Under the pieces are notes generated by a model. The model ran no database searches. It had not been told where the DNA came from and saw only the letters and a list, made by a program, of their open reading frames with translations. Below, in pieces: positions 30,362-40,285 of a DNA stretch of 64,000 nucleotides (within the stretch, counting starts at the first letter, position 1; the number at the start of each line of letters is the position of its first letter). Origin of the DNA: Porphyrobacter sp. LM 6 (lineage in GTDB: Bacteria; Pseudomonadota; Alphaproteobacteria; Sphingomonadales; Sphingomonadaceae); NCBI RefSeq assembly GCF_001720465.1, contig NZ_CP017113.1, positions 682,001 through 746,000 of the forward strand, given 5' to 3'. The position numbers were made by a program, and so were the translations under genes.

Positions 30362-31459
30362 ATGAACGCCGCCCCGCTCTCGCCGGTCTATCGCCTCCCG
30401 GATCCCCTGCCGCTCGACAGCGGTCAGGCGCTGGAGAATTGCGAGATCGCTTACGAGACCTACGGCAGCCTCGCGCCCGACAAGAGCAACGCGGTGCTGG
30501 TGTGCCATGCGCTGACCGGCGACCAGTATCTGGCAAGCCCGCATCCGATCACCGGCAAGCCCGGTTGGTGGGAGCGGATGGTCGGCCCGGGCAAGCCGAT
30601 CGATACCGACCGCCGCTTCGTGATCTGCGCCAATGTGATCGGCAGCTGCATGGGATCGAGCGGCCCTGCCAGTCTTGCGCCCGATGGCCAGCCCTATGCG
30701 ATGCGCTTTCCCGTCATCACCATCCGCGACATGGTGCGTGGCTTGGTGGCGCTGCTGGATGGCCTCGGGATCGACAAGCTGCATGCCGTGGTCGGCGGTT
30801 CGATGGGCGGGATGCAGGCGCTGAGCCTTGCCGCCAACTGGCCCGAGCGCGCGGCACGGGTGCTGGTGATCGCCTCGACCGCGCGCCACTCGGCGCAGAA
30901 CATCGCCTTCCACGAAGTCGGGCGGCAGGCGATCATGGCCGATCCCGCCTGGGCCGAGGGCGATTACTACGCGGCAGACGCCAAGCCCGACAACGGCCTC
31001 GCCGTGGCGCGCATGGCGGCGCACATCACCTATCTGTCAGAAGCCGGCCTGACCGAGAAGTTCGGCCGCCGGTTGCAGGACCGCGAGGCCAAGGGTTTTG
31101 GCTTCGACGCCGAATTCCAGGTGGAAAGCTACCTCCGCTATCAAGGCAGCGGCTTTACTCGCCGGTTCGATGCGAACAGCTATCTCTACATCACCCGCGC
31201 GATGGACTATTTCGATATCGCCGAAGAGCATGGCGGCAAGCTGGCTGATGCCTTCGCGGGGACGCAGGCGCGCTTCTGCATCGTCAGCTTCGATACCGAC
31301 TGGCTCTACCCCACTGCCGAAAGTCGCCACATCGTCCATGCGCTCAACGCGGCGGGCGCGAAGGTGAGCTTCGTGGAGCTTTCCGCGCCGCATGGGCATG
31401 ACAGCTTCCTGCTCGAACACGACCAGCTCGACCGCGTGGTGAAGGGGTTTGTGGAGTGA
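30362..31459 (+). CDS. metX: Homoserine O-acyltransferase MetX
   Basis: 365 residues of alpha/beta-hydrolase fold. [25 protein letters not shown], the nucleophile elbow [12 protein letters not shown] (Ser147), and near the end FDTDWLYP (Asp) and [12 protein letters not shown] (His) complete the triad. It acylates homoserine (acetyl- or succinyl-, not resolvable here) as the first step of methionine synthesis. ATG 30362 is used; ATG 30329 in frame would add 11 residues. metW overlaps its stop (GTGA). Confidence 0.93.
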   Translation: MNAAPLSPVYRLPDPLPLDSGQALENCEIAYETYGSLAPDKSNAVLVCHALTGDQYLASPHPITGKPGWWERMVGPGKPIDTDRRFVICANVIGSCMGSSGPASLAPDGQPYAMRFPVITIRDMVRGLVALLDGLGIDKLHAVVGGSMGGMQALSLAANWPERAARVLVIASTARHSAQNIAFHEVGRQAIMADPAWAEGDYYAADAKPDNGLAVARMAAHITYLSEAGLTEKFGRRLQDREAKGFGFDAEFQVESYLRYQGSGFTRRFDANSYLYITRAMDYFDIAEEHGGKLADAFAGTQARFCIVSFDTDWLYPTAESRHIVHALNAAGAKVSFVELSAPHGHDSFLLEHDQLDRVVKGFVE

Positions 31460-32046
31460 CAACGCTGCGCCCTGACCTCGCGGCGATCGCCGCCCATGTC
31501 GCGCCGGGCAGCCGCGTGCTGGATATCGGCTGCGGGGACGGCGCGCTGATGGCGGAGCTGGAAGCGGCGAGCGGCTGCGATGCGCGGGGCATGGAGCTGG
31601 ACGGCGCGCTGGTTGAACGCTGCGTGTCGCGCGGGCTAAGCGTGGTGCAGGGCGATGCCAATCTCGACCTTGCGAACTACCCGGACAAGGCGTTCGATTA
31701 CGCCATCCTCAGCCAGACGCTCCAGACGGCGACCCGGCCGGACCGGATGCTCGACGAGTTGCTGCGGGTGGGGCGGCGGGCATTTGTTTCGTTCCCCAAT
31801 TTCGCGCACTGGCGCACCCGTTCGGCGCTGATGTTCGGCGGGCGGATGCCGGTCACCCGAGCGCTGCCGGTGAGCTGGTATGAAACCCAGAACATCCACC
31901 ACGTGACGGTCGAGGATTTCCGCGATCTGGCGCGCGCCAAGGGCGCGAGCATCGAACGCGCGTGGTTTTTCTCGGGCGAAAAGGAAATCGGCGCACCAGG
32001 TGCTAACTGGCGCGCCGAATTCGCGGTGTTCGAGTTAAGTCGGTAG
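31456..32046 (+). CDS. metW: Methionine biosynthesis protein MetW
   Basis: 196 residues, a SAM-methyltransferase-like fold: [16 protein letters not shown] (motif I), [38 protein letters not shown] and [17 protein letters not shown], all standard MetW. It works with MetX, which in many proteobacteria needs MetW for activity. GTG 31456 overlaps the metX stop. Confidence 0.95.
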   Translation: MTTLRPDLAAIAAHVAPGSRVLDIGCGDGALMAELEAASGCDARGMELDGALVERCVSRGLSVVQGDANLDLANYPDKAFDYAILSQTLQTATRPDRMLDELLRVGRRAFVSFPNFAHWRTRSALMFGGRMPVTRALPVSWYETQNIHHVTVEDFRDLARAKGASIERAWFFSGEKEIGAPGANWRAEFAVFELSR

Positions 32047-32048
32047 GA

Positions 32049-32441
32049 TCAACCGGCGCGGTGCAGCATGCACAGCTTGTGCCCGTCGAGATCGCGCACA
32101 TAGCCGAGGTTCAGCGTCCCCATCGCACCGACACGCGGGCCCGGCGCGTCTTCGATCGAGGTGCCGCCTGCGGCGACCGCTGCGTCGTGGAACGCCTTGA
32201 CCTGTTCAAGGCTGTCGCAGGCAAAACCAATGGTCGAGCCATTGGATGCCGTCGCCGGCTCGTTGTTGATCGGTTCGCTGATCGAGAACATCCCGCCCGG
32301 GTGCATCCAGAATGCGCGCTTGTGGCCGGTCGCGGCGACGTTGACCATCCCCGGCTTGACCCCGAGCGTTCCGAGCACGCTGTCATAGAACGCCTTGGCG
32401 CGGTCGAAATCGTTGGTGCCGACCATAATGTGACTGAACAT
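32049..32441 (-). CDS. VOC-family (glyoxalase-like) protein
   Basis: 130 residues with the paired beta-alpha-beta-beta-beta modules of the vicinal oxygen chelate fold: FSHIMVGTNDFDRAKAFYDSVLGTLG at the start and GYVRDLDGHKLCMLH at the end. His4 and the C-terminal part could ligate metal. ATG 32441 with GGAGG upstream is clear; the reaction is unknown. Confidence 0.85.
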   Translation of the reverse strand: MFSHIMVGTNDFDRAKAFYDSVLGTLGVKPGMVNVAATGHKRAFWMHPGGMFSISEPINNEPATASNGSTIGFACDSLEQVKAFHDAAVAAGGTSIEDAPGPRVGAMGTLNLGYVRDLDGHKLCMLHRAG

Positions 32442-32552
32442 GGAAATGCGCCTCCTCTCATAAGACAGGTTGCGGATTAGGACGGATCGGGCGGCCCGGC
32501 AATCGGCTTTTCCGGTAGCCATTGGTTCATCTTCCGATGCATAGACGGGGCT

Positions 32553-33179
32553 ATGCTTACGCCCCTCATCGCCGCGCTGCTTGCGGCCCAATCTGCTCAG
32601 GCACCCGCCCAGCCTCCGGCCGAGCTTCCCCCCCTGTCGCAGGAAAGCCGTGCGCTGCTGCGCTGTTCGGCGGCCTTTGCGCTGGTGTCGCAGCGGCAAT
32701 CGATCGGCGAAGAGGCCGCGCGTAAATGGCCGTCGCTGGAAACCCGCGGGCGCGAATTCTTCGTGCGCTCGCTCGCCCAGTTGATGGACGAGACGGGGCT
32801 GGACCGCGACGGCATTGCGTGGCTGGCCGGGTTCGAGGCCAAGGCGCTGCGCGACAGCGGCGAGACCGACAAGGTCATGCCCTCCTGCCTCGTGATGCTG
32901 GAGGCTTCGGGGTGTAATTCCTCCCCTGTTTACCCGTCTGAAGGCATGGATTTGCCCCGCATTTTGCGGCATGGGATAGCCCACCATGTGGCACCTCTAC
33001 CAATTCCCGCTTTGCCCGTTCAGCCGCAAGATCCGGCTGCTGCTGAGCGAAAAGAACATCCCCTTCGATCTGCTGCGCGAGGACCCGTGGGCGGCCTCGG
33101 ACATGTTCTTCAACCTCAATCCGGCAGGCCGCACGCCGGTGATCGTCAATCAGGAAAAGAACATCGTCATCCCCGATAG
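32553..33179 (+). CDS. Small exported protein, C-terminus overlapping the GST gene
   Basis: ATG 32553 opens a signal-like segment (LTPLIAALLAAQSAQAPAQ) and a helical region of about 100 residues (ALLRCSAAFALVSQRQS, GREFFVRSLAQLMDETGLDRDGI) that looks genuine and sphingomonad-like, ending naturally at MPSCLVMLEASGC near 32920. After that the frame runs on as low-complexity shadow of the GST gene until 33179, overlapping it by about 190 bases. Either the stop has been lost by a frameshift around 32900-32950 or the extension is real; the first is more likely. Function unknown. Confidence 0.55.
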   Translation: MLTPLIAALLAAQSAQAPAQPPAELPPLSQESRALLRCSAAFALVSQRQSIGEEAARKWPSLETRGREFFVRSLAQLMDETGLDRDGIAWLAGFEAKALRDSGETDKVMPSCLVMLEASGCNSSPVYPSEGMDLPRILRHGIAHHVAPLPIPALPVQPQDPAAAERKEHPLRSAARGPVGGLGHVLQPQSGRPHAGDRQSGKEHRHPR

Positions 33180-33654
33180 CCGGGCGATCGCGGAGTTCTT
33201 CGAAGAGACGGTGGACCGCAATCCGATGATCAACGGCACCGCCGCCCAGCGCGCCGAGATCCGCCGGCTGGTCGCGCTGTTCGACGAGAATTTCTATGCC
33301 GATGTCACCGCGCCGCTGCTCTCGGAACGGATGAAGAAGCGCATTCTGCGCCAGCCGCCCGACAGCCGCGCGCTGCGCGATGCGATGAAAATGGCACATG
33401 GGCATCTCGATTATCTCGACTGGCTGATCGACAACCGCCCGTGGGTGGCGGGATCGACCATGAGCCTCGCTGATCTTGCCGCCGCCGCGCAGATTTCGGT
33501 CGCGGACTATCTTGGCGGGATCGACTGGACCGGCCACGAACAATCGCGCGGCTGGTATGCGGTGTTCAAGAGCCGCCCGAGCTTTCGCCCGCTGCTTACC
33601 GAGCGCATGGACGTGATCAAGCCGCCGGCGCACTACGCTCAGCTCGACGGGTAA
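32986..33654 (+). CDS. Glutathione S-transferase family protein
   Basis: 222 residues: a thioredoxin-like N-domain (MWHLYQFPLCPFSRKIRLLL, NPAGRTPVIV with the cis-Pro, PDSRAIAEFFEE with the Ser that binds glutathione) and a helical C-domain (YLDWLIDNRPWVAGSTMSLADLAAAAQIS, with the N-capping box of helix 6). CPFSRK shows a Cys at the catalytic position, as in omega/beta classes. Substrate unknown. Confidence 0.9.
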   Translation: MWHLYQFPLCPFSRKIRLLLSEKNIPFDLLREDPWAASDMFFNLNPAGRTPVIVNQEKNIVIPDSRAIAEFFEETVDRNPMINGTAAQRAEIRRLVALFDENFYADVTAPLLSERMKKRILRQPPDSRALRDAMKMAHGHLDYLDWLIDNRPWVAGSTMSLADLAAAAQISVADYLGGIDWTGHEQSRGWYAVFKSRPSFRPLLTERMDVIKPPAHYAQLDG

Positions 33655-33720
33655 CATTCTTCTGGCGCTTGCGAATTGTCACTGCCGCGCAGATATTGGC
33701 GCGAGCAGAGAGGACCATCG

Positions 33721-34131
33721 ATGGATAACCCCGATCCCCGTAGCCTGACCGACGCCGAATGGCGCGAGAAGCTCACCCCGATGCAGTATCACATCCTGCG
33801 CGAAGCCGGCACGGAACGCGCTTTCACCGGCGAATATGACAAGTTCTACGACGAGGGCGAATATCACTGCGCGGCCTGCGGCACGCAGCTGTTCTATTCG
33901 ACGGCCAAATACAATTCCGGCTGCGGCTGGCCCGCTTTTACCAAGCCCTCGACCGATGAAGTGATCGAGGAAAACCGCGATGTCAGCTACGGCATGATCC
34001 GCACCGAAGTGCGCTGCGGCAAGTGTGGCGGGCATCTTGGCCATGTCTTTCCCGACGGGCCGCCCGAACAGGGCGGCTTGCGCTATTGCATCAATTCCGC
34101 CGCGCTGGTCTTCACCCCGGCGCAGGATTGA
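33721..34131 (+). CDS. msrB: Peptide-methionine (R)-S-oxide reductase
   Basis: 136 residues. The zinc site CAAC...CGKC and the fold motifs [17 protein letters not shown] and RYCINSAAL (catalytic Cys) are complete. It reduces methionine-R-sulfoxide in proteins in the cytoplasm. The partner msrA is in the same window (48594-49148) but not in an operon with it. Confidence 0.96.
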   Translation: MDNPDPRSLTDAEWREKLTPMQYHILREAGTERAFTGEYDKFYDEGEYHCAACGTQLFYSTAKYNSGCGWPAFTKPSTDEVIEENRDVSYGMIRTEVRCGKCGGHLGHVFPDGPPEQGGLRYCINSAALVFTPAQD

Positions 34132-34250
34132 GGCGCATTGCCGTAATGAAGGACAGGCCCCGGCTTTGCGGGTTCACCCCCGGTTACAACTTCCCTATGC
34201 AGAGCGCGCAAAAACGCGGTTAACGCGCGTTGAGCAGGTGGACACAGGTC

Positions 34251-36401
34251 ATGTCGAAAAGGGGCGATCGGTTGCAGAACAAGGGCGCACGCGGACAACG
34301 CCGCGCAGCCAATGAGCGGTCGGGCATGGCACCGCCGCGCGCGCCCAAGAGCGCTGCACCGCCGCCTTCCGCCTTCCGCCGCTGGATGAAGTGTCTGATG
34401 GTCTGGGGTGGCGGGCTGGCGCTGCTCGGCCTCGTGTTCCTCGGCTTTGCGGTCGCCTTCGCCGCGCAGTCGCTGCCGAGCTATGCCGCGCTCAAGGCGA
34501 CCCAGCCGGGCCAGACCATCCTGATCCGCGCCCGCGATGGCCGCGAACTGGTGGAGATCGGGCCGAGCTTCGGCGAATGGCTCAACTACAAGGACATTCC
34601 CGAAAGCATGACCAATGCGATGGTGGCGGTCGAAGACAAGCGCTTCCATTCGCACCTCGGGGTCGATCCGTTCCGGCTCACCGGTGCGTTGGTGGAAGGT
34701 CTGACGGGATCGCGCGCGCGGGTGGGCGGCACATCGACCATCACCCAGCAGCTCGCCCGCAACCTGTTCCTCAACAACAACCGTTCGCTCGACCGCAAGG
34801 CGCGCGAGGCGGTGCTGGCGATGGCGCTGGAATGGAAGTTCTCGAAGGAGCAGATTCTCGAGCTCTATCTCAACAAGGTCTATTTCGGCGGCGGCGCTTA
34901 CGGGATCGATTCCGCCAGCCGCAAATTCTTCAGCCATCCCGCGACCGATTTGACGGTGGGCGAAGCGGCGATCATCGCTGGGCTGGTCAAGGCGCCGAGC
35001 CGCTATTCACCGACTTCCGATACCCAGGCTGCAGTCGACCGCGCCAAGGTGGTGCTGCGCTTGATGCGCGAGCAGGGTTATATCACCCCCGATCAGGCGA
35101 TGGTCGATGTCAGCGCGGTGCAGCTCAAGGAGCAGGCCGGACAGAACTCGGTGCGCTATTTCACCGATTGGGTGCTGCCGCAGCTCGATATCATCCTGCC
35201 CGAAACCTATGAACCGATTGAGGTGTGGACGACGCTGGATGTGGGCATGCAGCGCGCGGCGACGGCGGCGATCGAGTCCAATACGCCGGGCGGTGCCCAA
35301 GGGGCGCTGGTCAGCCTTGACCGCGACGGTGCGATCCTCGCGCTCGTGGGCGGCACCGATTATGTCGCCAGCAACTTCAACCGCGCCACCACCGCAATGC
35401 GTCAGCCCGGTTCGGCATGGAAGCTGTTCGTCTATCTCGCCGCGCTCGAGGCGGGCTACACGCCCGAAGACAAGGTGGTCGATACTCCCGTGACGATCGA
35501 CGGCTGGAGCCCGCGCAACTCGAACGGGCGCAATGTCGGTGAAACGGATCTGCGCACGGCCTTTGCCTATTCGATCAACACCGTGGCCGCGCAGCTGGGC
35601 AACGAAGTCGGCTTCGGCACGGTCGCATCGATGGCGCGGCGGTTTGGCGTCACCTCGGAAGTCGAAACCTATCCCTCGATGGTGCTGGGTTCGTCCGAAG
35701 TGCGGGTGATCGAGATGACGCAGGCCTTTGCTGCGATCGCTGCCAAGGGCACGGCCATCGAGCCTTACGGGATCACCAAGGTGACCGGTGCCAGCGGCGA
35801 GGTGCTGTATCGCCACGCCAGCCGGCGCAATGCTGCGCTGGTGCCGGATTATGTCGTTGCCGGGGCGACCGACCTGCTCCAGGCCGCGGTGCAGACCGGT
35901 ACGGGCCGTGCGGCGCAGATCGGCCGTCCGGTGGCAGGCAAGACCGGCACCACCTCGTCGAACAAGGATGGCTGGTTCATCGGCTTCTCGTCCGGGGTCA
36001 CTACGGGGGTGTGGATGGGCCGCGACGATGCCAAGCCGGTGCCGGGCCTTCAGGGCGGCCGCGCGCCGGCGCAGGCCTTTGCCGCCTTCATGCGCTATGC
36101 GGTCAAGGATCGTCCGGTCGAGGAATTCGACGTGACGCTGGAACTGCCCGAGTGGCAGCTGGAACCCGACGAGGAGGCGATGTTCGGCGATCCGGAAGAT
36201 TATTACTACATCGACGAGCAGGGCAATCTGGTCGAGCCGGACCGCCGCGATCCCTCGCAGAGCCCGTTCGGGGTCGAGGGCGAGGGCGCGCCTCCTGCTG
36301 CCAGCGAGGATTTCCTCGAAGAGGCGACCGGCGGGGAAATCCCGCGTGCGCCGCCGCGCCGCCCGCCGTCACAGCCGGCAATGAAACCGCCCGAATACTG
36401 A
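34251..36401 (+). CDS. Class A penicillin-binding protein (PBP1A-type)
   Basis: 716 residues: a basic cytoplasmic start, one membrane anchor (MVWGGGLALLGLVFLGFAVAFA), a GT51 glycosyltransferase domain (MVAVEDKRFHSHLGVDPF with catalytic Glu128; GTSTITQQLARNLFL; RKAREAVLAMALE), and a transpeptidase domain (PGSAWK with Ser388/Lys391, SxN-type SIN, KTGTTSSNKDGWF). The tail is acidic and Pro-rich. It polymerises and cross-links peptidoglycan. ATG 34251 follows AGGT; an earlier TTG at 34230 is less likely. A strong terminator follows. Confidence 0.94.
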   Translation: MSKRGDRLQNKGARGQRRAANERSGMAPPRAPKSAAPPPSAFRRWMKCLMVWGGGLALLGLVFLGFAVAFAAQSLPSYAALKATQPGQTILIRARDGRELVEIGPSFGEWLNYKDIPESMTNAMVAVEDKRFHSHLGVDPFRLTGALVEGLTGSRARVGGTSTITQQLARNLFLNNNRSLDRKAREAVLAMALEWKFSKEQILELYLNKVYFGGGAYGIDSASRKFFSHPATDLTVGEAAIIAGLVKAPSRYSPTSDTQAAVDRAKVVLRLMREQGYITPDQAMVDVSAVQLKEQAGQNSVRYFTDWVLPQLDIILPETYEPIEVWTTLDVGMQRAATAAIESNTPGGAQGALVSLDRDGAILALVGGTDYVASNFNRATTAMRQPGSAWKLFVYLAALEAGYTPEDKVVDTPVTIDGWSPRNSNGRNVGETDLRTAFAYSINTVAAQLGNEVGFGTVASMARRFGVTSEVETYPSMVLGSSEVRVIEMTQAFAAIAAKGTAIEPYGITKVTGASGEVLYRHASRRNAALVPDYVVAGATDLLQAAVQTGTGRAAQIGRPVAGKTGTTSSNKDGWFIGFSSGVTTGVWMGRDDAKPVPGLQGGRAPAQAFAAFMRYAVKDRPVEEFDVTLELPEWQLEPDEEAMFGDPEDYYYIDEQGNLVEPDRRDPSQSPFGVEGEGAPPAASEDFLEEATGGEIPRAPPRRPPSQPAMKPPEY

Positions 36402-36404
36402 TAC

Positions 36405-36445
36405 AAAAAGGGCGCCGGGATGTTCTCCCGGCGCCCTTTCCTTTT
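36405..36445. terminator. Bidirectional terminator between the PBP and degP
   Basis: GGGCGCCGGGA (36410-36420), a 5-base loop and TCCCGGCGCCC (36426-36436) form a perfect 11-bp stem. It is flanked by AAAAA on the left and TTTCCTTTT on the right, serving the two convergent genes. Confidence 0.92.
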
Positions 36446-36454
36446 CGGGCTGGC

Positions 36455-37999
36455 TTAGCGCAGACGCACCGGGACGAAGGCCGGCGGCTGAGTGCGGCGC
36501 TGGATCCGCAGCAGGATCGCCTCGCGCTTTTCGGTCGTGGCGGCGTTGACCTGCGCCAGCAGCGCCTCGACGGTGGCGACGGGCTGGTAATTGGCCGACA
36601 GCACGATATCCCCACGGCGCAGACCCTTGCGGGCCGCATCCGAATTGGGATCGACGGCAGCGATCACCACGCCCTTGGTTTCCGGATCAACGCCGAGCGA
36701 ACGGGCGATCTGCGCGCTCATCGGCATGACCTGCAGACCGAGCTTCTGTTCGATCGTCACGTCCGAGGTGCCGGGCGCCATCGGCTCCTCGGCATCGGGA
36801 TCGAAGGTCTGGGCCTGCTGTTGCAGCTCCGCCTCGGTCGGGCGCTTGCCGAGCGTGACATTGACCGCGAGACGCTTGCCGTCACGCAGCAGTTCGACCG
36901 GCACCAGAGCGCCGGGTTCGAGATTCGCAACGAGGAACGAGACCGTCTGCTCGGCGCTGACGTCCTTGCCATTGACCTTGGTGACGATATCGCCGGGCTT
37001 GAGGCCTGCGCGCTGTGCCGGGCTGTCATCCTGCACGGTCTGCACCAGCTCGCCGCGGCGCTTGGGAAGGCCGAGCGATGCGGCGAAGTCTTCGTCGATC
37101 GGCTGGAGGCCGACGCCGAGGTAACCGCGCTCGATCTCGCGGCCGGCCTTGAGCTGTTCGACGATCGGCGCAGCGATCTCGGCGGGGATCGCAAAGCCGA
37201 TCCCGACACTGCCGCCCGAAGGCGAGAAGATCGCGTTGTTGATGCCGATCACATTGCCGCGCATGTCGAACAGCGGGCCGCCCGAATTGCCGCGGTTGAT
37301 GCTCGCGTCGGTCTGGAGATAGCGATCATAGGCACCGCCCTGGCCGGTGTTGCGATAGACCGCCGAGATGATCCCGCTTGTCACCGTGCCGCCCAGACCG
37401 AAGGGATTGCCGATCGCGACCACCCAGTCGCCCACACGCGCCGCGCTCGAATCGCCGAAGCGGACGAAGGGGAAGGTGCGGTTGGCGCGGATCTTGAGCA
37501 CCGCGAGGTCCGAGGCCGCATCAGCGCCGACAAGATCGGCTTCGTATTCGGTGCCATCGGGCAAGGTGATCGTGATCGCTTCCAGCTTCGCGCGGCTGTC
37601 TGGCGGATTGATCACGTGATTGTTGGTCACCACGTAACCATCGGACGAAATGATGAAGCCCGAACCCAGCGACTGCGCCTCGCGCGTCTGCGGCTGTCCG
37701 CCGCCGTTCTGGCCGCCCTGACGGCGGTTGAACAGTTCGGCAAAGGGCGTGCCGGCAAAGGGATTGTTGGCGACTTCTACCCGCTGGCGCGTGGCGATGT
37801 TGACCACGGCGGGCTGGAGCTGTTCGGTCAGGTCGGCGAAGCTCGCCGGGGCGCCCGCGACGGGCACCACCCGGTCCATGACCGCACCATCGTTCTGCGC
37901 GACCTGCGCGCCCAGAGGCGATCCGGTGATCAGCGAGATGGCAGCGCCGCCCACCAGCAGCGCGCTCGACAGTCCATACACGTAGCGCACGTTGTTCAC
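36455..37999 (-). CDS. Periplasmic serine protease of the Do/DegP family
   Basis: 514 residues counted from GTG 37999, which gives the usual VNNVRYVYGLSSALLVGGAA membrane anchor or signal; a frame to 38056 exists but its extra 19 residues look unrelated. The trypsin-like triad is His128 (VVTNNHVI), Asp164 (SDLAVLKI) and Ser239 (NRGNSGGPLF). Two PDZ domains follow (RGYLGVGLQPI...GDIVTKVNGKDV, and a C-terminal one with KGVVIAAVDPNSDAARKGLRRGDIV). It degrades or refolds misfolded envelope proteins. It is followed upstream by hflC-hflK in the same direction, a conserved order in alphaproteobacteria. Confidence 0.93.
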   Translation of the reverse strand: MNNVRYVYGLSSALLVGGAAISLITGSPLGAQVAQNDGAVMDRVVPVAGAPASFADLTEQLQPAVVNIATRQRVEVANNPFAGTPFAELFNRRQGGQNGGGQPQTREAQSLGSGFIISSDGYVVTNNHVINPPDSRAKLEAITITLPDGTEYEADLVGADAASDLAVLKIRANRTFPFVRFGDSSAARVGDWVVAIGNPFGLGGTVTSGIISAVYRNTGQGGAYDRYLQTDASINRGNSGGPLFDMRGNVIGINNAIFSPSGGSVGIGFAIPAEIAAPIVEQLKAGREIERGYLGVGLQPIDEDFAASLGLPKRRGELVQTVQDDSPAQRAGLKPGDIVTKVNGKDVSAEQTVSFLVANLEPGALVPVELLRDGKRLAVNVTLGKRPTEAELQQQAQTFDPDAEEPMAPGTSDVTIEQKLGLQVMPMSAQIARSLGVDPETKGVVIAAVDPNSDAARKGLRRGDIVLSANYQPVATVEALLAQVNAATTEKREAILLRIQRRTQPPAFVPVRLR

Positions 38000-38178
38000 G
38001 TCCTCTTGGTCCTTATCTTTCCCGGGAACGTCCGCGGCCACCGCGCCGTTCCTCAAACCGTTGACGGGGCATCAGCCGGGTGGCTGATTTCAACGCCCCA
38101 AATGCGCTGTCCGGGCCTGAACGGCGATTGAACGCCGCCCTTCCTTCGCCGGACGTAATCGGCTGCTGGTCGAACTGA

Positions 38179-39024
38179 TCAGCGCTCTCCGCGGAACTGG
38201 CGGAAGTATTCGCTGTCGTCCGACAAGACCATCGTGCTGTCGCCCTGCCCTGCAAGGAAGGTCTGACGATAGCTCTGCATGGCGCGATAGAAGTCGTAAA
38301 ACTTGGGGTCTTTCCCATAAGCATCGGCGTAGATACGGGCGGCCTCGGCGCTGGCTTCGGCCTGGATGATCTGCGCGTCGCGTTGCCCAGCGGCGCGGAT
38401 CGTGGCGGCTTCTTCCTCGCGGTCGGTTTCCATCCGGATGAAGGCGGCATCGAGGGGACGGCCTTCGGGAAGGTCGGCGGCCTTGATCCGCACGTCGAGC
38501 ACCTGCGCCCCATAAGTGCGGGCCTGCTGGTCGAGCGAGCGGGTGATGTTGGTCATTGCCGTACCGCGTTCGGCATTGATCAGCGCGGTGAACGGACGAC
38601 GGCCGAGCTCCTGCCGCAGCACCGAGGTGAGGATCGGCAGCAGCTGGGCTTCGAGCTGGCGTTCGCTGCCAGCCTTCTCCACCAGCTTGACCGGATCGAT
38701 GATGCGGTAGCGGGCATAGGCATCAACCTGTAGCCGCTGCTGATCGTTCGAGAGCACCTGGGTGCGTTCCATGTCGAGATCGAGCACGCGGCGGTCAACC
38801 ATCTGCACCTGCTCGACGAACGGGATGCGCCAGTTGAGCCCGGCACCGGTCTGGCCATAGGGCTCGTTGGGGCGGAACATGTTGAAGATGCGAACCGGCT
38901 GGCCGGTGCGGATCACCACCGCCTGATGCGTTTCGGGCACGATCACGATGCTCGAGATCAGCGCGATCACGATCACAGCTGCACCGATGAGCAGCGCGCG
39001 GGTGTTCTGAAGCAGTTCCTGCAT
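38179..39024 (-). CDS. hflC: HflC, SPFH/band-7 protease modulator
   Basis: 281 residues: N-terminal membrane helix (LLIGAAVIVIALISSIVIV), then the SPFH domain (THQAVVIRTGQPVRIF, GLNWRIPFVEQVQMVDRRVLDLD) and a long helical C-part (RETDREEEAATIRAAGQRDAQIIQAEASAEAARIYADAY-type coiled coil). With HflK it forms the large periplasmic cage around FtsH. It starts four bases after the hflK stop. Confidence 0.94.
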   Translation of the reverse strand: MQELLQNTRALLIGAAVIVIALISSIVIVPETHQAVVIRTGQPVRIFNMFRPNEPYGQTGAGLNWRIPFVEQVQMVDRRVLDLDMERTQVLSNDQQRLQVDAYARYRIIDPVKLVEKAGSERQLEAQLLPILTSVLRQELGRRPFTALINAERGTAMTNITRSLDQQARTYGAQVLDVRIKAADLPEGRPLDAAFIRMETDREEEAATIRAAGQRDAQIIQAEASAEAARIYADAYGKDPKFYDFYRAMQSYRQTFLAGQGDSTMVLSDDSEYFRQFRGER

Positions 39025-39028
39025 GGTC

Positions 39029-40210
39029 TTATTGCCCCTGCTGCTGGACCGGTGGCTTGGCACCGCGCTTGAGTTCAGGCAGCGGCAGATAAGGCACCAC
39101 CTTGCCGGATTCGACAATCGTCTTGTCGGTCTTCGACAGCACGGCCTCCATGGTTTCATAATAGAGGCGGCGGCGCGTCACTTCGGGGGCGAGCTTGTAT
39201 TCTTCGTAGATGTCGTTGAACTCGCTGGCATCGCCCTGCGCGCGGGCGAGCAATTGCTGCGCCACCGCGCGGGCGCGGTTGATCGCCGCGTCGGCATCCT
39301 GCTGCGCGGAAGAAACGTCCTTGAAGGCTTCTTCAACCCGCGCGGGCGGATCGACCTTGTTGATTTCGATCCCCTGCACGCTGATGCCGGAACGATAGGC
39401 ATCGAGCCGCGCCTGCATTGCGGCACGCACATCCTGTTCGATTTCAGCGCGACCAGCGCCGGTCAGCACGGTGTCGAGATCCTGTTTGGCGACCGAAGCG
39501 CGCATCGCCGCCTCGCCGATCTCGAGCAGCGCATTGCGCGGGTCGGACAGCTGGTACTTGTAGAGCGCGAGGTCGGAAATGTTCCAGCGGATCAGATAGG
39601 ACAGATCGACCAGGTTCTGATCGCCAGTGAGGATCAGCTTTTCGGTGTTGGTGCCGGGCACCTCTTCCAGCCGCACCTTGGTCACGTTCTCCTTTTCCAC
39701 TGTTTGCAGCGGCCAGGGAGCGGTGAAGTTGGTGCCGGAATCCAGCGAGTGCGAATATTTGCCGCCGAACCAGGTCACCACTGCCTGTTCGCCCGGCTGA
39801 ATGAAGTGCACGCCCGTCGCGCCGACCCAGATCAGTGCGACCCCGCCGAGGATGACCGGCAGCCAGCTCTTGCCATTCGGGCGCTCGGGCAGGCGGAAGG
39901 TCGGGCCACCCGATCCGCCGCCGCCTGCGCGGCGCGGGCCTTCGGGGCCACGGCTCTTGAAGATGTCTTCGATCCCGGCCGAACGGCGCTTGCCCGGCTC
40001 GCCCGAACCGGGGAGCCACGGGTTGCGTGGACCCCCGCTGCCTCCATTATCGCTGCCGTCGTCGGCCCCGGGGCCATTGCCGCCACCCGCGCTGCCGTCG
40101 CCCGGCTCATCACCGCCGCCCGAGCCGCCCCAAGGGTTGTTCTTGCCAGCCATGGCCAAGCCGCGCGCGGCACCGCCAAGACGTTCTCTCCAGCCGTCCA
40201 ATCTCTGCAT
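39029..40210 (-). CDS. hflK: HflK, SPFH/band-7 protease modulator
   Basis: 393 residues: Gly/Pro-rich cytoplasmic start (KNNPWGGSGGG), one membrane helix (SWLPVILGGVALIWVGATGV), an SPFH domain (IQPGEQAVVTWFGG, NFTAPWPLQTVEKENVTKVR, LTGDQNLVDLSYLIRWNISD) and a coiled C-terminal region. ATG 40210 has an AGGA close by; ATG 40153 (MAGKNNPWG) is an equally possible start. It is divergent from the mrp gene with 75 bases between. Confidence 0.93.
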   Translation of the reverse strand: MQRLDGWRERLGGAARGLAMAGKNNPWGGSGGGDEPGDGSAGGGNGPGADDGSDNGGSGGPRNPWLPGSGEPGKRRSAGIEDIFKSRGPEGPRRAGGGGSGGPTFRLPERPNGKSWLPVILGGVALIWVGATGVHFIQPGEQAVVTWFGGKYSHSLDSGTNFTAPWPLQTVEKENVTKVRLEEVPGTNTEKLILTGDQNLVDLSYLIRWNISDLALYKYQLSDPRNALLEIGEAAMRASVAKQDLDTVLTGAGRAEIEQDVRAAMQARLDAYRSGISVQGIEINKVDPPARVEEAFKDVSSAQQDADAAINRARAVAQQLLARAQGDASEFNDIYEEYKLAPEVTRRRLYYETMEAVLSKTDKTIVESGKVVPYLPLPELKRGAKPPVQQQGQ

Positions 40211-40285
40211 TTCCTATCTATAGGCACGCCTCTGCACGAAAAACAGGGGTTGGCTGCGTGAATTTGGTGTTAGAGGCGTGCCGAA

